Both the position numbers and the translations under genes were made by a program. 62,318 nucleotides of DNA from CAZHOV01 sp964534315 (lineage in GTDB: Bacteria; Bacteroidota; Bacteroidia; Chitinophagales; Saprospiraceae), in assembly GCA_964534315.1 (NCBI GenBank), contig CAZHOV010000011.1:1-62318 (forward strand), given 5' to 3'. Shown here piece after piece: positions 41,077-51,900 of the stretch. Each line of letters opens with the position of its first letter. Within the stretch, counting starts at the first letter, position 1. A model generated the notes under the pieces. It saw only the letters and a program-made list of their open reading frames with translations, did no database searches and was not told where the DNA came from.

Positions 41077-42486
41077 ATGGCAAAATATGATGTTACTGTA
41101 ATTGGCTCAGGCCCCGGCGGCTATGTGGCGGCCATTCGTTGTGCCCAATTAGGCTTAAAAACTGCAATTATCGAAAAAGATCCAACATTAGGAGGTACCT
41201 GTCTTAATGTGGGATGTATCCCTTCAAAAGCATTACTGGATTCTTCTGAACATTACCACAATGCAAAAGATAAATTTGAACTTCATGGCATAGATGTTAG
41301 CGGCCTGAAAGTCAATATGCCGCAAATGATCAAACGAAAGAGGGAAGTGGTAGAGTCTAATGTGAAAGGGGTAGACTTTTTAATGAAAAAAAATAAAATA
41401 GAGGTCCATAAAGGGTTGGGTTCTTTCATTTCTGCGCATAAAATAAAAGTAACCAAAGATGACGGTTCGTCTGAAGAGATCGAGACCGACAAAACCATCA
41501 TTGCTACGGGTTCTATACCGAATACGCCCAAAGCTTTTAATTACGATGGAAAACGCGTGATCACTTCTACCGAAGCGCTGGAGATCGAAAAAGTGCCCAA
41601 AAAGATGGTGATCATCGGCGGAGGAATTATCGGCCTGGAGCTAGGTTCTGTTTACGGCCGCCTAGGTACGGAAGTTACCGTCGTCGAGTACCTCGATCGC
41701 ATCCTTACCGGCATGGATAAAGACTGCGCCAAGGAGTTGCAAAAAACGATGAAACGTAACCTGGGCGTTCAGTTTTATCTCAAACATGAAGTTATAGACG
41801 TAAAGGCAACAAGCCGAAGTGTAACGGTAAAAGCTAAAAAGAGGGATTCGGACGAAGAGCTGGAATTTAAAGGCGATTATTGCCTAATCTCCATAGGACG
41901 TATTCCCTACACCGAAGGATTAGGCCTGGAGAACGTCGGCATTAAAACAGATGACCGGGGTCGTATCGAGGTTAATGAACACTTGGAAACGGAAGTTCCC
42001 GGAATATACGCTATCGGCGATGTGATAAAAGGAGCCATGCTTGCTCATAAGGCGGAGGAAGAGGGCGTGTTTGTAGCCGAAAAAATTCTGGGTCAACATC
42101 CTCACATCGATTATAATCTGATCCCGGGAGTCGTCTACACCTGGCCGGAGGTTGCCGGTGTCGGTCAAACGGAAGAACAACTAAAAGAAAAAGGAATTGA
42201 ATATAAAGTCGGAAAATTCCCTTACAAAGCCTTGGGGCGGGCAAGAGCCAGCACCGATGTTGAGGGCCTGGTCAAAGTGATCGCTCACAAAGAGACAGAC
42301 GAGATCCTGGGCGTCCATATGGTAGGAGCCCGCACCGCAGACCTCATCGCGGAGGCGGTCGCCCTGATGGAGTTCCGCGCATCTGCGGAAGATGTCGCCC
42401 GGATGAGCCACGCTCACCCCACCTACGCCGAAGCCTTTAAAGAAGCTGCTCTGGCGGCGACGGATAATAGACCGCTACACCTGTAG
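41077..42486 (+). CDS. lpdA: Dihydrolipoyl dehydrogenase (E3)
   Basis: A full-length 469-residue flavoprotein: FAD fold VIGSGPGGYVAAIRCAQLG, the redox-active disulphide in GGTCLNVGCIPSKALL, the NAD motif VIIGGGIIGLELGSVYGRLG, a second FAD motif YAIGDVIKGAMLAHKAEEEG and the C-terminal base in HAHPTYAEAFKEAAL. It reoxidises dihydrolipoamide on E2 and reduces NAD+, serving the 2-oxo acid dehydrogenase and possibly glycine cleavage complexes. The E2 gene at 14656 is a potential partner but is not adjacent. It follows ricT by 39 bp and ends at a strong hairpin. Confidence 0.96.
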   Translation: MAKYDVTVIGSGPGGYVAAIRCAQLGLKTAIIEKDPTLGGTCLNVGCIPSKALLDSSEHYHNAKDKFELHGIDVSGLKVNMPQMIKRKREVVESNVKGVDFLMKKNKIEVHKGLGSFISAHKIKVTKDDGSSEEIETDKTIIATGSIPNTPKAFNYDGKRVITSTEALEIEKVPKKMVIIGGGIIGLELGSVYGRLGTEVTVVEYLDRILTGMDKDCAKELQKTMKRNLGVQFYLKHEVIDVKATSRSVTVKAKKRDSDEELEFKGDYCLISIGRIPYTEGLGLENVGIKTDDRGRIEVNEHLETEVPGIYAIGDVIKGAMLAHKAEEEGVFVAEKILGQHPHIDYNLIPGVVYTWPEVAGVGQTEEQLKEKGIEYKVGKFPYKALGRARASTDVEGLVKVIAHKETDEILGVHMVGARTADLIAEAVALMEFRASAEDVARMSHAHPTYAEAFKEAALAATDNRPLHL

Positions 42487-42504
42487 GATTAGGAAATTGG
42501 GGTG

Positions 42505-42539
42505 TTGAGAGGGATTTTGGATTGAGAAATCCCTCTCAA
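42505..42539. terminator. Bidirectional hairpin between lpdA and the helical protein gene
   Basis: TTGAGAGGGATTT (42505-42517) pairs with AAATCCCTCTCAA (42527-42539). The right arm includes the stop codon of the minus-strand gene, so the same hairpin closes both transcripts. Confidence 0.75.
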
Positions 42540-43984
42540 TTCAACAAGTCTCTCAGTTTTTCCAAAAGCCATTTTTTCATAGCTACTTTGGAGTTCTGCT
42601 TGATCTGGGATTGGATGGCTTCGCAGCTCTTTTGATTATTGGGGTTGACCTGGACAATCTTCTTTAGGTACTTTAAAAAATTAAGGTATTGGCTCTTTTT
42701 TTCTTTTGAAATGACTTTATTTCTACGGAGATAAATGCGGAAACTTTCGAGAAGAGAGTCTAATGCCAGCCATTCACCGCTTTCATAGTAGGTCCTTAAC
42801 AATAAAACTTTGCTCCCCAGGGCATAGACAACGTCCTGGTACTCTACTTCTCGGAGCAGTTCCAGTACCTTACTGTATTCTTTTTTATGAAAATGCAACT
42901 CGGCAAGGTTGTAAGTAAGTGCATTTTCTTGATCTGGTTTCGGAAGGTATTCGGTATATTCCCGGATGAAATCTTCAACCCAATTTAGTTCTTTTAAGTG
43001 AAGCCCTATGACAATAATATTTTTATAATGATAGGGATGCAAGATCTCCTTTTCGAAAATGATCCCTTCTTTCAGCATATTTTTATAAACATCAAAAAGC
43101 TCCCAATAAAAAGACTCGACGCCATTGTTTATTTTCACATAGATGCAATAATTCATGACATAATAATATAATGTTTTCAACTCTTTCTTATTGATCTTTT
43201 CGGAGCAGGTGTTTAGATGCTCTTTTAGCTTAAAATAATACTGGTCTTTATCCTGACTATCAGAGATATTCATTTCGATAACCAGATAATAGGCCTGGAT
43301 AATAGGTTCTTTAATATATGGCGTCGAGCTTATGTAGTCAAGAAAACCAGGCATCAAAGGCAGATCAACATCCAGAGACAACATTATTCTATAGCCAAGG
43401 GTATCGCAGTAGTTTTTCAATTTGCTGGTGATGTAAAAACAGTCCAGAAAATAGTCAGCCGATTTTAGGTTGCTGAGATCATTTTTTTTATCCTCCGATT
43501 GCTCTAACAATTCATGGCATTGGCGTTCGATAAAATGCTGGTTGAGAAAAAAATCTGCATCTTGATCCCCACCTTTCTCCAATAAATGACGTGTTTTTCG
43601 TAAAACCCCTCTAAAGTGTTTAGTGAGACTGGGCTTATTGATCGCTTTTAGCCTAAAGACTTGATTTGAGACAGCGTCTTTTTTGAATTCTTTAAAAGCA
43701 AGATAATCCAGAATGTGCTGAGTCAGGTCGGAAGCAAGTCGGCGTATCTTAACATCGTCGTAAGGCTGTGAACCAAATAGCTTTTTCCAGGTTTCTTCCT
43801 TGGAGAGCGGCAATTCATGAACCGAACTTCCGGAAATAGATTGATTGGTGGCATGGATCATTTCAAATAGAGAAATAATCGATTCGTTTTCGTTAACGAA
43901 AGGAGAAGCAATAAATTTTTTAAACCCCTGCCAGTCATAGGGTTCAAAAGTCTGAAAGAGGGTCTGAAGTTTATGACTTAACAT
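42536..43984 (-). CDS. Large alpha-helical protein of unknown function
   Basis: This 482-residue cytoplasmic-looking protein has no signal peptide or membrane segment. It is almost wholly helical, with helix pairs of TPR-like rhythm in the C-terminal half (AELHFHKKEYSKVLELLREV, about 385-405). I recognise it as the type of long helical protein that recurs as lineage-specific families in Saprospiria, but no enzymatic motif is visible. A scaffold or solenoid role is the most that can be inferred. It is transcribed away from the T9SS cargo gene at 44173. Confidence 0.7.
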   Translation of the reverse strand: MLSHKLQTLFQTFEPYDWQGFKKFIASPFVNENESIISLFEMIHATNQSISGSSVHELPLSKEETWKKLFGSQPYDDVKIRRLASDLTQHILDYLAFKEFKKDAVSNQVFRLKAINKPSLTKHFRGVLRKTRHLLEKGGDQDADFFLNQHFIERQCHELLEQSEDKKNDLSNLKSADYFLDCFYITSKLKNYCDTLGYRIMLSLDVDLPLMPGFLDYISSTPYIKEPIIQAYYLVIEMNISDSQDKDQYYFKLKEHLNTCSEKINKKELKTLYYYVMNYCIYVKINNGVESFYWELFDVYKNMLKEGIIFEKEILHPYHYKNIIVIGLHLKELNWVEDFIREYTEYLPKPDQENALTYNLAELHFHKKEYSKVLELLREVEYQDVVYALGSKVLLLRTYYESGEWLALDSLLESFRIYLRRNKVISKEKKSQYLNFLKYLKKIVQVNPNNQKSCEAIQSQIKQNSKVAMKKWLLEKLRDLLN

Positions 43985-44112
43985 GTAAATTTTTATCTTA
44001 TTGTTGATTCATGAACAAACTAAGCTAGTCCGAAAAGTCAAATTATTGTAAAACAGTACTTTGTGTCAAGTAAAAGTTTGTTGTTTGTGGTACAAATATA
44101 ATATTTTGTACT

Positions 44113-44120
44113 TATTTTTG
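44113..44120 (+). promoter_or_regulatory. TAnnTTTG -7 element for the PKD/dockerin-like gene
   Basis: TATTTTTG lies 52 bp before the ATG at 44173 in a very AT-rich divergent region. TTTG at 44084-44087 is 25 bp upstream, wider than the usual 19-21, so this is a moderate match. Confidence 0.35.
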
Positions 44121-44172
44121 TTAAAATAATAGTACTTCTTTGTAGTGTGGTTAATCTTTTAAAACTTTATTT

Positions 44173-45603
44173 ATGGTCCGATCGATACCTATCAGCCTGA
44201 CTAAGCATATTTTCAAAACGGTTTTGATACTGTTGCTCTTTGCCCCTTTTGCTGTTTTACAGGGAACAGAAATAAGTTTTAACAACTGTGAGGCACAATT
44301 TTTATTTGAACCTTACGACGGTAATCCCAGTACTTCGGGTATTAATTTTTACGATGTTTCTGGAGGAGACTATGATTTTGTTTCGTGGGATTTTGGTGAT
44401 GGAGCCTATTCCTCAGGGCATGTATCCGTTGCTTCTTCAGCTACTCATTTTTACGATGATTATGGGTTCTACACCGTTTCATTAACCGTTTGGGATTCTG
44501 CTGGTATATGTATGGATCAATATACAGAAGAGATTTTTGTCGGAGAGGATGAGTTTATGTGTGATTATACAGATTGTGTCTTTCCCGGGGATGCCAATGG
44601 TGATGGAAAAGCGGACTTTTATGATGTATTAAATATAGGAGTTGGTATCGGACATTCTGGTCCTACAAGGCCGGATTCTACCCTATCCTGGGTCGGTCAG
44701 CCTGCTCCAGACTGGGATTATACTACCGTAAACGGCGTTAATTATAAACATATTGATTGTAATGGAGACGGTATTATTGACGAAGGGGATTTGGAAGCAA
44801 TCCATTACAACTACGCATCAATGTACTCGCCGGTCAATAATTCGGAATGGGATGGTGCTTTAGTAAAATTGGATTTTCCGGATACGATAGAGTATGAAAG
44901 TGTATCTGATCTAAGCGGCGGAATTTATCTAGGAGCACAGGATAAGATGTTTGAAGACCTATATGCTATTGCATTCTACATCGAATATGATCCTACTTTC
45001 TTTGATAATCAATATCCCGAATTTACCAGTAGTTATGAATCTTCCTTTTTAGGAGAGGTCAATCAGGATCTTCGATTCGAGTTTAAGGATCGCCGGCCAG
45101 ATGGTCAAATGGATTTTGCCCTCGCCAGGATGGGAGCTCAAGCGGTAGATGGATATGGAAAAGTCGCTTCGTTAAATTTTATTATCATTGATGACGTCAT
45201 CGGTAGTAAGATTAAGCCTGACGAACCTAATGTTTCTGTTGAATTTGAAATAAAGGGCGTTAAAGCGATTAATAAGAATGGAGAGGAATTACTTATTCGT
45301 CTGGAAAGTGAGCCTGAAAAAGTCGTCTTTACCAGTCAGACAACAAATGTTGAAAATATATTCGGAAATCAGATTGAAATTTTCCCGAATCCAACATCCG
45401 GTTTCACCCAAATCAACCTCGGAGACTTGGATATCACCGATGCACAAATAAAACTTTACAACGCCATCGGCGCTAAAGTCTACGAGCAGGATGTCCTGAA
45501 TCAAACGATACCGCTACATCTCGCCGATCTGCCTAAGGGGCTTTATACGCTACACTTTGAATCTCCTCAAGGGATCGGTACGAAGAAAATAGTCATTAAA
45601 TGA
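44173..45603 (+). CDS. T9SS cargo with PKD domain and dockerin-like EF-hand pair
   Basis: The 476-residue protein has a signal peptide (to about 32), a PKD domain (about 45-120, with VSWDFGDGAYSSGH and YGFYTVSLTVWD), then two calcium-binding loops of dockerin type (GDANGDGKADFYDVLNIG at about 140 and DCNGDGIIDEGDLEAI at about 195), a cohesin-like or beta-sandwich domain (about 225-375) and a type A T9SS sorting tail (IEIFPNPTSGFTQIN to KKIVIK). A surface matrix or adhesion role is likely. Pairing of dockerin-like and cohesin-like parts hints at protein-protein assembly, by inference. Confidence 0.83.
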   Translation: MVRSIPISLTKHIFKTVLILLLFAPFAVLQGTEISFNNCEAQFLFEPYDGNPSTSGINFYDVSGGDYDFVSWDFGDGAYSSGHVSVASSATHFYDDYGFYTVSLTVWDSAGICMDQYTEEIFVGEDEFMCDYTDCVFPGDANGDGKADFYDVLNIGVGIGHSGPTRPDSTLSWVGQPAPDWDYTTVNGVNYKHIDCNGDGIIDEGDLEAIHYNYASMYSPVNNSEWDGALVKLDFPDTIEYESVSDLSGGIYLGAQDKMFEDLYAIAFYIEYDPTFFDNQYPEFTSSYESSFLGEVNQDLRFEFKDRRPDGQMDFALARMGAQAVDGYGKVASLNFIIIDDVIGSKIKPDEPNVSVEFEIKGVKAINKNGEELLIRLESEPEKVVFTSQTTNVENIFGNQIEIFPNPTSGFTQINLGDLDITDAQIKLYNAIGAKVYEQDVLNQTIPLHLADLPKGLYTLHFESPQGIGTKKIVIK

Positions 45604-45611
45604 TTAAGAAT

Positions 45612-45745
45612 TAAGCGGCAAACCAAAATTGCCTGTATAATAAATCTGTTCGGCCATTATAGACTAAGTGATTGAATACCTGGAATGAACGCAGGAAATA
45701 ATGACCGAACTCAAAAAGATTTTTTATACCAATTTTTTTGCCTTA
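45612..45745 (+). repeat. 132-bp palindromic element, copy B
   Basis: It runs from TAAGCGGCAAACC to TTTTTTTGCCTTA. The stem arms GTTCGGCCATTAT (45648-45660) and ATAATGACCGAAC (45698-45710) differ from those of the other two copies by compensating changes, while the loop with ATTGAATACCTGGAA is conserved. It begins 9 bp after the stop of the PKD/dockerin-like gene. Confidence 0.88.
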
Positions 45746-45755
45746 CTGCTTAGGC

Positions 45756-45797
45756 GTGAAGAATTAGGAATGAAGCATTTCATTCTTAATTCTTCAC
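45756..45797. terminator. Hairpin next to the M28 peptidase 3' end
   Basis: GTGAAGAATTAGGAATGA (45756-45773) pairs with TCATTCTTAATTCTTCAC (45780-45797) with one wobble. The ATTCTTAATTCTTCAC words then repeat up to 45815, just before the stop of the minus-strand peptidase gene. Confidence 0.6.
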
Positions 45798-45816
45798 TCT
45801 TAATTCTTAATCCTGT

Positions 45817-47351
45817 TTACCGGTTATACAATCGTTTCCCCGCCTTTTCATATTTATCGCCTTCTACCCACCAGGGCTTTTGGTCTGAATTAGCGATATT
45901 ACGCAGGGTATGGGCAAATGATCTACAAAACTGTAAAACATAGTCAAAATCGAGTGAATCGGCCTCGTCGGTGACCTGGTGATAATTTTGTTGAAGGGCG
46001 GCATCAAAGTCGATTACGCCGGGTGCAAAGTTAATAGCGGGTATACCCTTTCGGGCAAAAGATACATTATCTGAGCGGTCGTAAAGCCCCAGTTGAGGGA
46101 CCGGGTTTTCAATGACTCCCAGATCAAATTTTTTCACACTATCAGTGACGAGCTCGTCCGTTCCGGTCCGACCAAAACCAATAACTGAGACTGCTTCGGT
46201 AGTGTTATATCCTGCTCCATCATTATTCAGGTTGAAAACAGTTTTTTCCAGCGGGATGACAGGGTTATCGGCATAATAAGCACTCCCCAGAAGCCCCATC
46301 TCCTCACCTGTTAACGCCAAAAAAAGGACTGATCGTTTGACTGGTTTTTCAGAAATGGCCTTTGCCGCTGAAAGTAAGGCTACCGTACCCATGGCATTAT
46401 CCCGGGCACCATTAAAAATACTATCTTCCGGACTAAAGCTGGCACCCCCGTCTTTGCCGGTACCTATATGGTCATAATGAGCAGTTACTAAAATATATTC
46501 TTCCTTTAGTTCCGGATCCGTACCTTCTACAATGCCCACCACATTCTGTGCTGTTATAGTCCGTTTTTGATAACTGTCAGTCTTTAATTTAGCATTTGCC
46601 TTGCCTTTAATGATTGGTTTTAAAAATTCATCAGAAGAGGCATTGATCCATCCATAGATGATCTTTTCCCGGTCTTCGGAAGAGGCTTTATCTTCAATTT
46701 GCATAGATTCTTTATTGAAGTTCCGTTTGAAAAAACTCCACGGAAATTGGATCTTATAGAGTTCGATAAGCGCAACAGCTCCCTGTTCTATAGCAATGCG
46801 TCGTTTTTGGTTAACCGCCTGGAATACCGAAAATGGGTCACTGGCATCGGGAGTGCCGGGTACCGTCAATACAATTTTACCTTTGGCATCCAGTTTTTCA
46901 TAGTCATTGTGCCCGGTTTCTTCATCGATCCAGCCATGTCCGGCATACAAGGCTTTCGCGAATAACTCCNNNNNNNNNNTAACTCCCTATCTAAGCCGGT
47001 CAGTATCAATAAGTCTTCGCCCTGCTCAAAGGTTTGGTCGTTGATGGTAAGGCTGGCTTCCTGAGGAGGTGTGATACCAATAAAGGGTACAGGCTGGTAA
47101 TAATCACCTTCAGGAGCGATTAAACCATAAGAACGATAGGTCTCTGCAATAAACCGCGCGGCAATGTTATTTCCTCTTGAACCTGTTTTTCTACCCTCCA
47201 GCTCGTCAGCTGCCAAAAAGCGAAGCTGACTTTCTACCAATGATTTTGACAGTTGAAATTCAGGTAGCATTTGCATAGAATCCTGCCCAAACAAAGCAAG
47301 ACCGCAAAGAAGACTGGTAATGGTTAATAGAACTCGAAACGTATTCATCAT
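45817..47351 (-). CDS. M28-family metallopeptidase, interrupted by an artificial N run
   Basis: Read across the ten Ns (46970-46979), this is one exported M28 aminopeptidase. The N-terminal 161 residues include a signal peptide (to about 23) and LRFLAADELEGRKTGSRGN. The rest shows the zinc ligands in TAHYDHIGTG, GARDNAMGTVALL, TGEEMGLLGSAYY with the catalytic glutamate, NNDGAGY and the last histidine in HQVTDEADS. A PA-type insert lies between. Both sides of the Ns carry TAACTCC. Collapsing this 7-bp overlap and the Ns restores one open frame of 505 codons (DRELFAKALYAGHG across the join). The enzyme would trim peptides in the periplasm or outside. Confidence 0.9.
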
Positions 47352-47429
47352 CTCTCTTTATTTTATGGTACTTTAGATGTTAGTTATTCTGGATATCATC
47401 ACAAATTAAAAAAAATTGATACGGCCTCA

Positions 47430-48095
47430 TTATTTTTTTCCGGCCACGATGATCACAAACTCCCCTTTTGTCACATTTTCTTCAAAGTGTTTTTTTAGTG
47501 CTTCCAGTGGTGCGGTTTGGACCTCCTCGTGGACCTTTGTTAATTCTCTGGCTACGCATCCCAGCCTGTCGGGGCCACAATGCTCGATCAGTTGATCCAG
47601 GCATTTTAAGATGCGATGGGTAGACTCGTAGAGCACAAAGGTGCAGGGTAGCTCGGCGAGATAAGTCAACCGGGTTTTTCGACCTTTTTTATGGGGTAAA
47701 AAACCCTCGAAGAAAAATTGGTTACAGGGAATGCCCGACGCCACCAGCGCTGTAACAAAAGCGGTTGCTCCCGGAAGGCTGGCAACGGGGATGTCGGCCT
47801 CCGTACAGGCCCGCACCAAAAGAAAGCCCGGATCAGAAATGCCGGGGGTACCCGCATCAGTAACCAATGCCATATGCTGCCCCGCCTGAAGTTGCTCAAT
47901 AATTTGGGGCGTAACGCCATGCTCATTGTGCGCGTGGTAAGATTTGATCGTTTGCTCTATACCATAATGATTTAACAACCGCTTGGTATTTCGGGTGTCT
48001 TCCGCTAATATCAAATCTACCTCCCCAAGTACTCTTACGGCTCTGTAGGTTATGTCTTCTAAATTGCCGATTGGGGTGGGGACGAGGTATAACAT
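47430..48095 (-). CDS. rsmI: 16S rRNA (cytidine-1402-2'-O)-methyltransferase
   Basis: A 221-residue tetrapyrrole-methylase-fold protein with the RsmI opening MLYLVPTPIGNLEDITYRAVRVLG, LAEDTRNTKRLLNHYGI, VTDAGTPGISDPG and ELTKVHEEV. It 2'-O-methylates C1402 of 16S rRNA with S-adenosylmethionine, improving decoding fidelity. It is slightly shorter than E. coli RsmI (286) because the C-terminal helical domain is absent, as in many Bacteroidota. pssA lies upstream on the same strand with a 43-bp gap, so both may share a transcript. Confidence 0.95.
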   Translation of the reverse strand: MLYLVPTPIGNLEDITYRAVRVLGEVDLILAEDTRNTKRLLNHYGIEQTIKSYHAHNEHGVTPQIIEQLQAGQHMALVTDAGTPGISDPGFLLVRACTEADIPVASLPGATAFVTALVASGIPCNQFFFEGFLPHKKGRKTRLTYLAELPCTFVLYESTHRILKCLDQLIEHCGPDRLGCVARELTKVHEEVQTAPLEALKKHFEENVTKGEFVIIVAGKK

Positions 48096-48138
48096 GAATA
48101 TTAGCGTTTAGATAAAAAAATACGGCTTGTCGTAAGTT

Positions 48139-48858
48139 CTAGATCTTTCTGCCGGTTAGGGTTCGAATGATCGAAAGCAGCAAATATAATACAATTACCA
48201 AAGAGAAACCCACCTCCCGGAAGAGGAAGAAAAGGATTAGCATACCAACGCAGAATACGTATCGCCACTCGTTCCCACTCCAACTGCTTCCCCTGAATTT
48301 CAGGCTGAACATAGGAAGTTTAGCAACCAATAAAAAAGAAAAAAGAAGCGTAGTGCCAAGTAAGAAATAGAAATTGCAGACCCAAGAAGCAAGACCAAAG
48401 GAATCGTAATGAAAAATGGCCAGCATCCCTCCTATGAAAGAAGTATTTGCCGGGGTGGCAAGACCGGTAAAATCTGCCGAATCAGATTGGTGCGTATTAA
48501 AAATAGCTAACCTTATGCATGAAAAGATCGTAATTAAAAATGCGGTAGTGGCAATCCAACTCCACCCATCATAAACGGGAGGAGTAGAAGCGGATAGAGA
48601 AAGATTCATCAGAACAAACACAATAGCTCCCGGGACCAGTCCGAAAGTCACCATATCGGCCAGCGAATCCAGCTCTTTACCCAATTCAGATTGAACACTT
48701 AAGAGCCTGGCTACAAAACCGTCGAGAAAATCTGCAATAGCACCGGCCAGGAGAAAGACAATAACCCAAAAGAATTGTTGTTCAAATAGTGCAGCTAATG
48801 CGCAGCACCCGAAAAACAGGTTGGTTAATGTAACAATATTTGGTATCCATTTTTTCAT
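48139..48858 (-). CDS. pssA: CDP-diacylglycerol-serine O-phosphatidyltransferase
   Basis: A 239-residue integral membrane enzyme with about seven helices. The CDP-alcohol phosphotransferase motif DGx2ARx8Gx3Dx3D is complete (DFLDGFVARLLS...GKELDSLADMV, about residues 44-70). It makes phosphatidylserine from CDP-diacylglycerol and serine, the precursor of phosphatidylethanolamine, which is a main lipid in Bacteroidota. No decarboxylase gene is adjacent. The start ATG at 48858 is followed directly by MKKWIPNIVTLTNLFFGC, the usual N terminus. Confidence 0.94.
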   Translation of the reverse strand: MKKWIPNIVTLTNLFFGCCALAALFEQQFFWVIVFLLAGAIADFLDGFVARLLSVQSELGKELDSLADMVTFGLVPGAIVFVLMNLSLSASTPPVYDGWSWIATTAFLITIFSCIRLAIFNTHQSDSADFTGLATPANTSFIGGMLAIFHYDSFGLASWVCNFYFLLGTTLLFSFLLVAKLPMFSLKFRGSSWSGNEWRYVFCVGMLILFFLFREVGFSLVIVLYLLLSIIRTLTGRKI

Positions 48859-48931
48859 TTTTATGGGTATCAGTAGTCAGGTAAAATTGCAATTCCCGAC
48901 ATTTATTTTTAAAAAGAATCCTTCCTGCACT

Positions 48932-48961
48932 TTTGAGCTATTAAAATCGTTAATAATTTTG
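48932..48961 (+). promoter_or_regulatory. Promoter of the gliding-type adhesin gene
   Basis: TTTG (48932-48935) and TAATTTTG (48954-48961) are spaced 18 bp apart, a good Bacteroidota -33/-7 pair. The ATG at 48979 follows 17 bp after the -7 element, giving a very short leader. Confidence 0.6.
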
Positions 48962-48978
48962 TCCAAAATAATAAATCA

Positions 48979-51900
48979 ATGAAGTTTTTCTACAAATTTT
49001 CCCAAACTGTTTTTTTCCTGTTTATTGCTACGGTTCTTTTGGCCCAACCTTCCAATAATGAATGCAATAATGCTACGGCGCTAACCAGTCTGAGCAATTG
49101 GTGTTCTGATGCAGGTCAGTATTCCAATGCGGGAGCAACCGAATCCGTTCAGCCCAGTCCCGGCTGTTTCCCCAATAATCAACCCAATAACGATGTCTGG
49201 TTTTCATTTATAGCCCAGGCGACCGATGTCAATATCAGCGTCATTGGAAATACCAATTTTGATAGCGGGGGTACGCTTTCTAATCCTCAGTTTGCCTTGT
49301 ATGAAGGCGATTGTAACGGGCTTGCTGATATTGCCTGTGCTTCTGACGCAACGGGCACTAACATTGTCCAGTCTTTTGCGTTCGGTTTGAATGTCGGCCA
49401 GACCTATTATATCCGGGTAAGCGCCCGTGATGGAAATACCGGAACTTTTCAGCTATGTATTAATAACTTTAATGAGGTTCCTTCCCCCTCCGGCGATTGT
49501 AATACAGCCGTGGTCTTATGTGATAAATCCCCCTTTACTGTACCCAATATTCAGGGGATCGGATCGGTAAACGATGTCAATGGTTCGGGTTGTGACGACG
49601 GGCCGTGCGTTTTCGGGGAAAATAACTCTACCTGGTACAAATGGACCTGCGAAGATCCAGGTTCCTTAACCTTTACACTAACCCCACTCAATCCGATTGA
49701 TGATTTAGATTTTGTAATTTATGAACTTCCCGGCGGGATAAACGACTGTAACAATAAACAAGAGCTTCGTTGCATGATGTCTGGAGAAGTAGTTGGTGCC
49801 AACTTTCCCGTTTGGCAACCCTGCACGGGACCGACAGGGACCAATCTGGGGTCTGTTGATACGGGAGAATCTTGCGGTTGTGATCCCGGAGATGATAATT
49901 TTGTAGCAGGCATTAATATGCAGGCTGGCGTAAGCTATGCCCTGATCGTTGATAATTTTAGTATGAGTGGAGATGGTTTTACCATTGAATTTGGTGGGAC
50001 CGGTACTTTTCTTGGCCCCACAGCCGCTTACAATACAAGTACCGAAACGGTTTGCTATGGTGAATCCATTACGTTTACCGACGCTTCTACCTTTGTCAAT
50101 GGAGATATCGTCAGCTACAATTGGGATTTTGGAAACGGAGCTATTCCTGCCACTTCCAACCAACAAAACCCACCTCCTGTTACCTGGAATTCTATTGGGT
50201 CAAAGGTGGTTGTCCTTACGATCGAGTCCGACGAAGGATGCATCGTTACAGAAGTTGGAACCATTCAGGTCGACCCTTGCTGTGAAGATGTCAATGAGAT
50301 TACTGCGGATGGTTTAATTACCGACCTTCTTTGTGCTTCTATCCAGGAGGGGGCCATTGATCTTACGGCGGTCAGTAATGCTCCAATTACTGAAATAGAT
50401 TGGAGTAACGGAGCGTCTACTGAAGATATCGGCGATTTAGCTGCAGGGCAATATTCGGTGACTATTACCAATGAAGCTACCTGCGAAGAAGTATTGGAGT
50501 TCGAAGTACTCAGTCCTCCTCCGATATTAACAGAAGTAGAGGTGGGGATGCCCACGTGCGGCGGTGTTGCCGATGGTTCTATTTTAATTACCACTTCAGG
50601 CGGCGTCTCTCCTTATCTTTATGATTGGAATGACGGAAATGGTCTTGTTCCTACGAATACGTTTATCAATATTCCTATTGGGGATTACGACGTAACAATT
50701 CAAGACGCCAACGGCTGTTTGTTAGAGTTGACCATCCCGGTCGAAGAGTTGGTGCTTGAATTAGAGCCGGGCATTCCGGTCGTGATCCCTCCTTCTTGTA
50801 CGGGAGAATCAGACGCCTCTATCACCATTAATATCGCCAATGGCCAGCCTCCTTATATGTATGATTTTAATGATGGGAATGGTTTTGTCAGTACCAATAC
50901 ACTGGGAAATATTCCTGCAGGAACCTATACGGTCAATGCCATAGATGAAAATACCTGTACAGGGGAATTTGAGATAATTGTTGAAGATCCGCCGCCTCTG
51001 GCTATCCAGATAGATACGATCAATGTCAGCTGTTTTGGTGAAGGAGATGGAATAGCCGTGGCGAATGTTTCCGGTGGAGTAGGGAATTATACTTATGAAT
51101 GGAGCAACGGTGGGCAAGATTCTGTCATTACTGAGCTTGTTCCCGGAGATTATTTTATTACCGTATTTGACGGAAACGGATGTGAAATTCAAAGTGGAGT
51201 GACGATTACGGAGCCTCCCGAATTGTTTATTGAGGACCTTGAGGTGATCGACGTGTTGTGCTTTGGGCAATTGTCCGGTCAGATTATCGTCGGGGCCGCA
51301 GGAGGTACTCCGCCCTATGTGTACAGCACTAACGGCAATTTTTTCCAATCAGACAATGTGTTGGCGAATCTTCCGGCCCGCGATTATACGATCTATGTAG
51401 AAGATGCTAACGGTTGTATTGCTACAGCCACAGCAACAATAAGCTCTCCCCCGCCATTAGTTATTGATGCCGGAGAGGATGCTATTATTGATCTTGGATT
51501 TAGTACGGACATTAATTCTACGCTGAGTCCTTTAGGTTGGGAAGTTACTTATCAATGGATTCCTGAAGACGGGCTGGGGTGTATTGACTGTGCTGATCCG
51601 GAGGCTGCTCCTGTGAATACCACTACCTATCAGGTTATTGTAACCGACAATAATGGCTGTACATCTACCGATGAGGTAACGATCGTAGTAGAGAAAAAGC
51701 GTCCTATTTACATACCGAATGCCTTTTCTCCTAATCAGGATGGGACAAATGATTTTTTTACGGCGTATGCAGGGCCGGCAGCTCGACAGATTAGAACCTT
51801 CAAGGTATTTAACAGGTGGGGAGGCCTGGTTTTTGATGGGCGGAATGTGCCGATAGGTCAAGATCGGCTGGGCTGGGACGGTACTTTCCTGGGGGAGCGA

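Noticed and set aside
45701..45943. 80-codon open frame
   Set aside because: Its first half lies in the palindromic element and the following hairpin, and its second half is antisense to the M28 peptidase gene.
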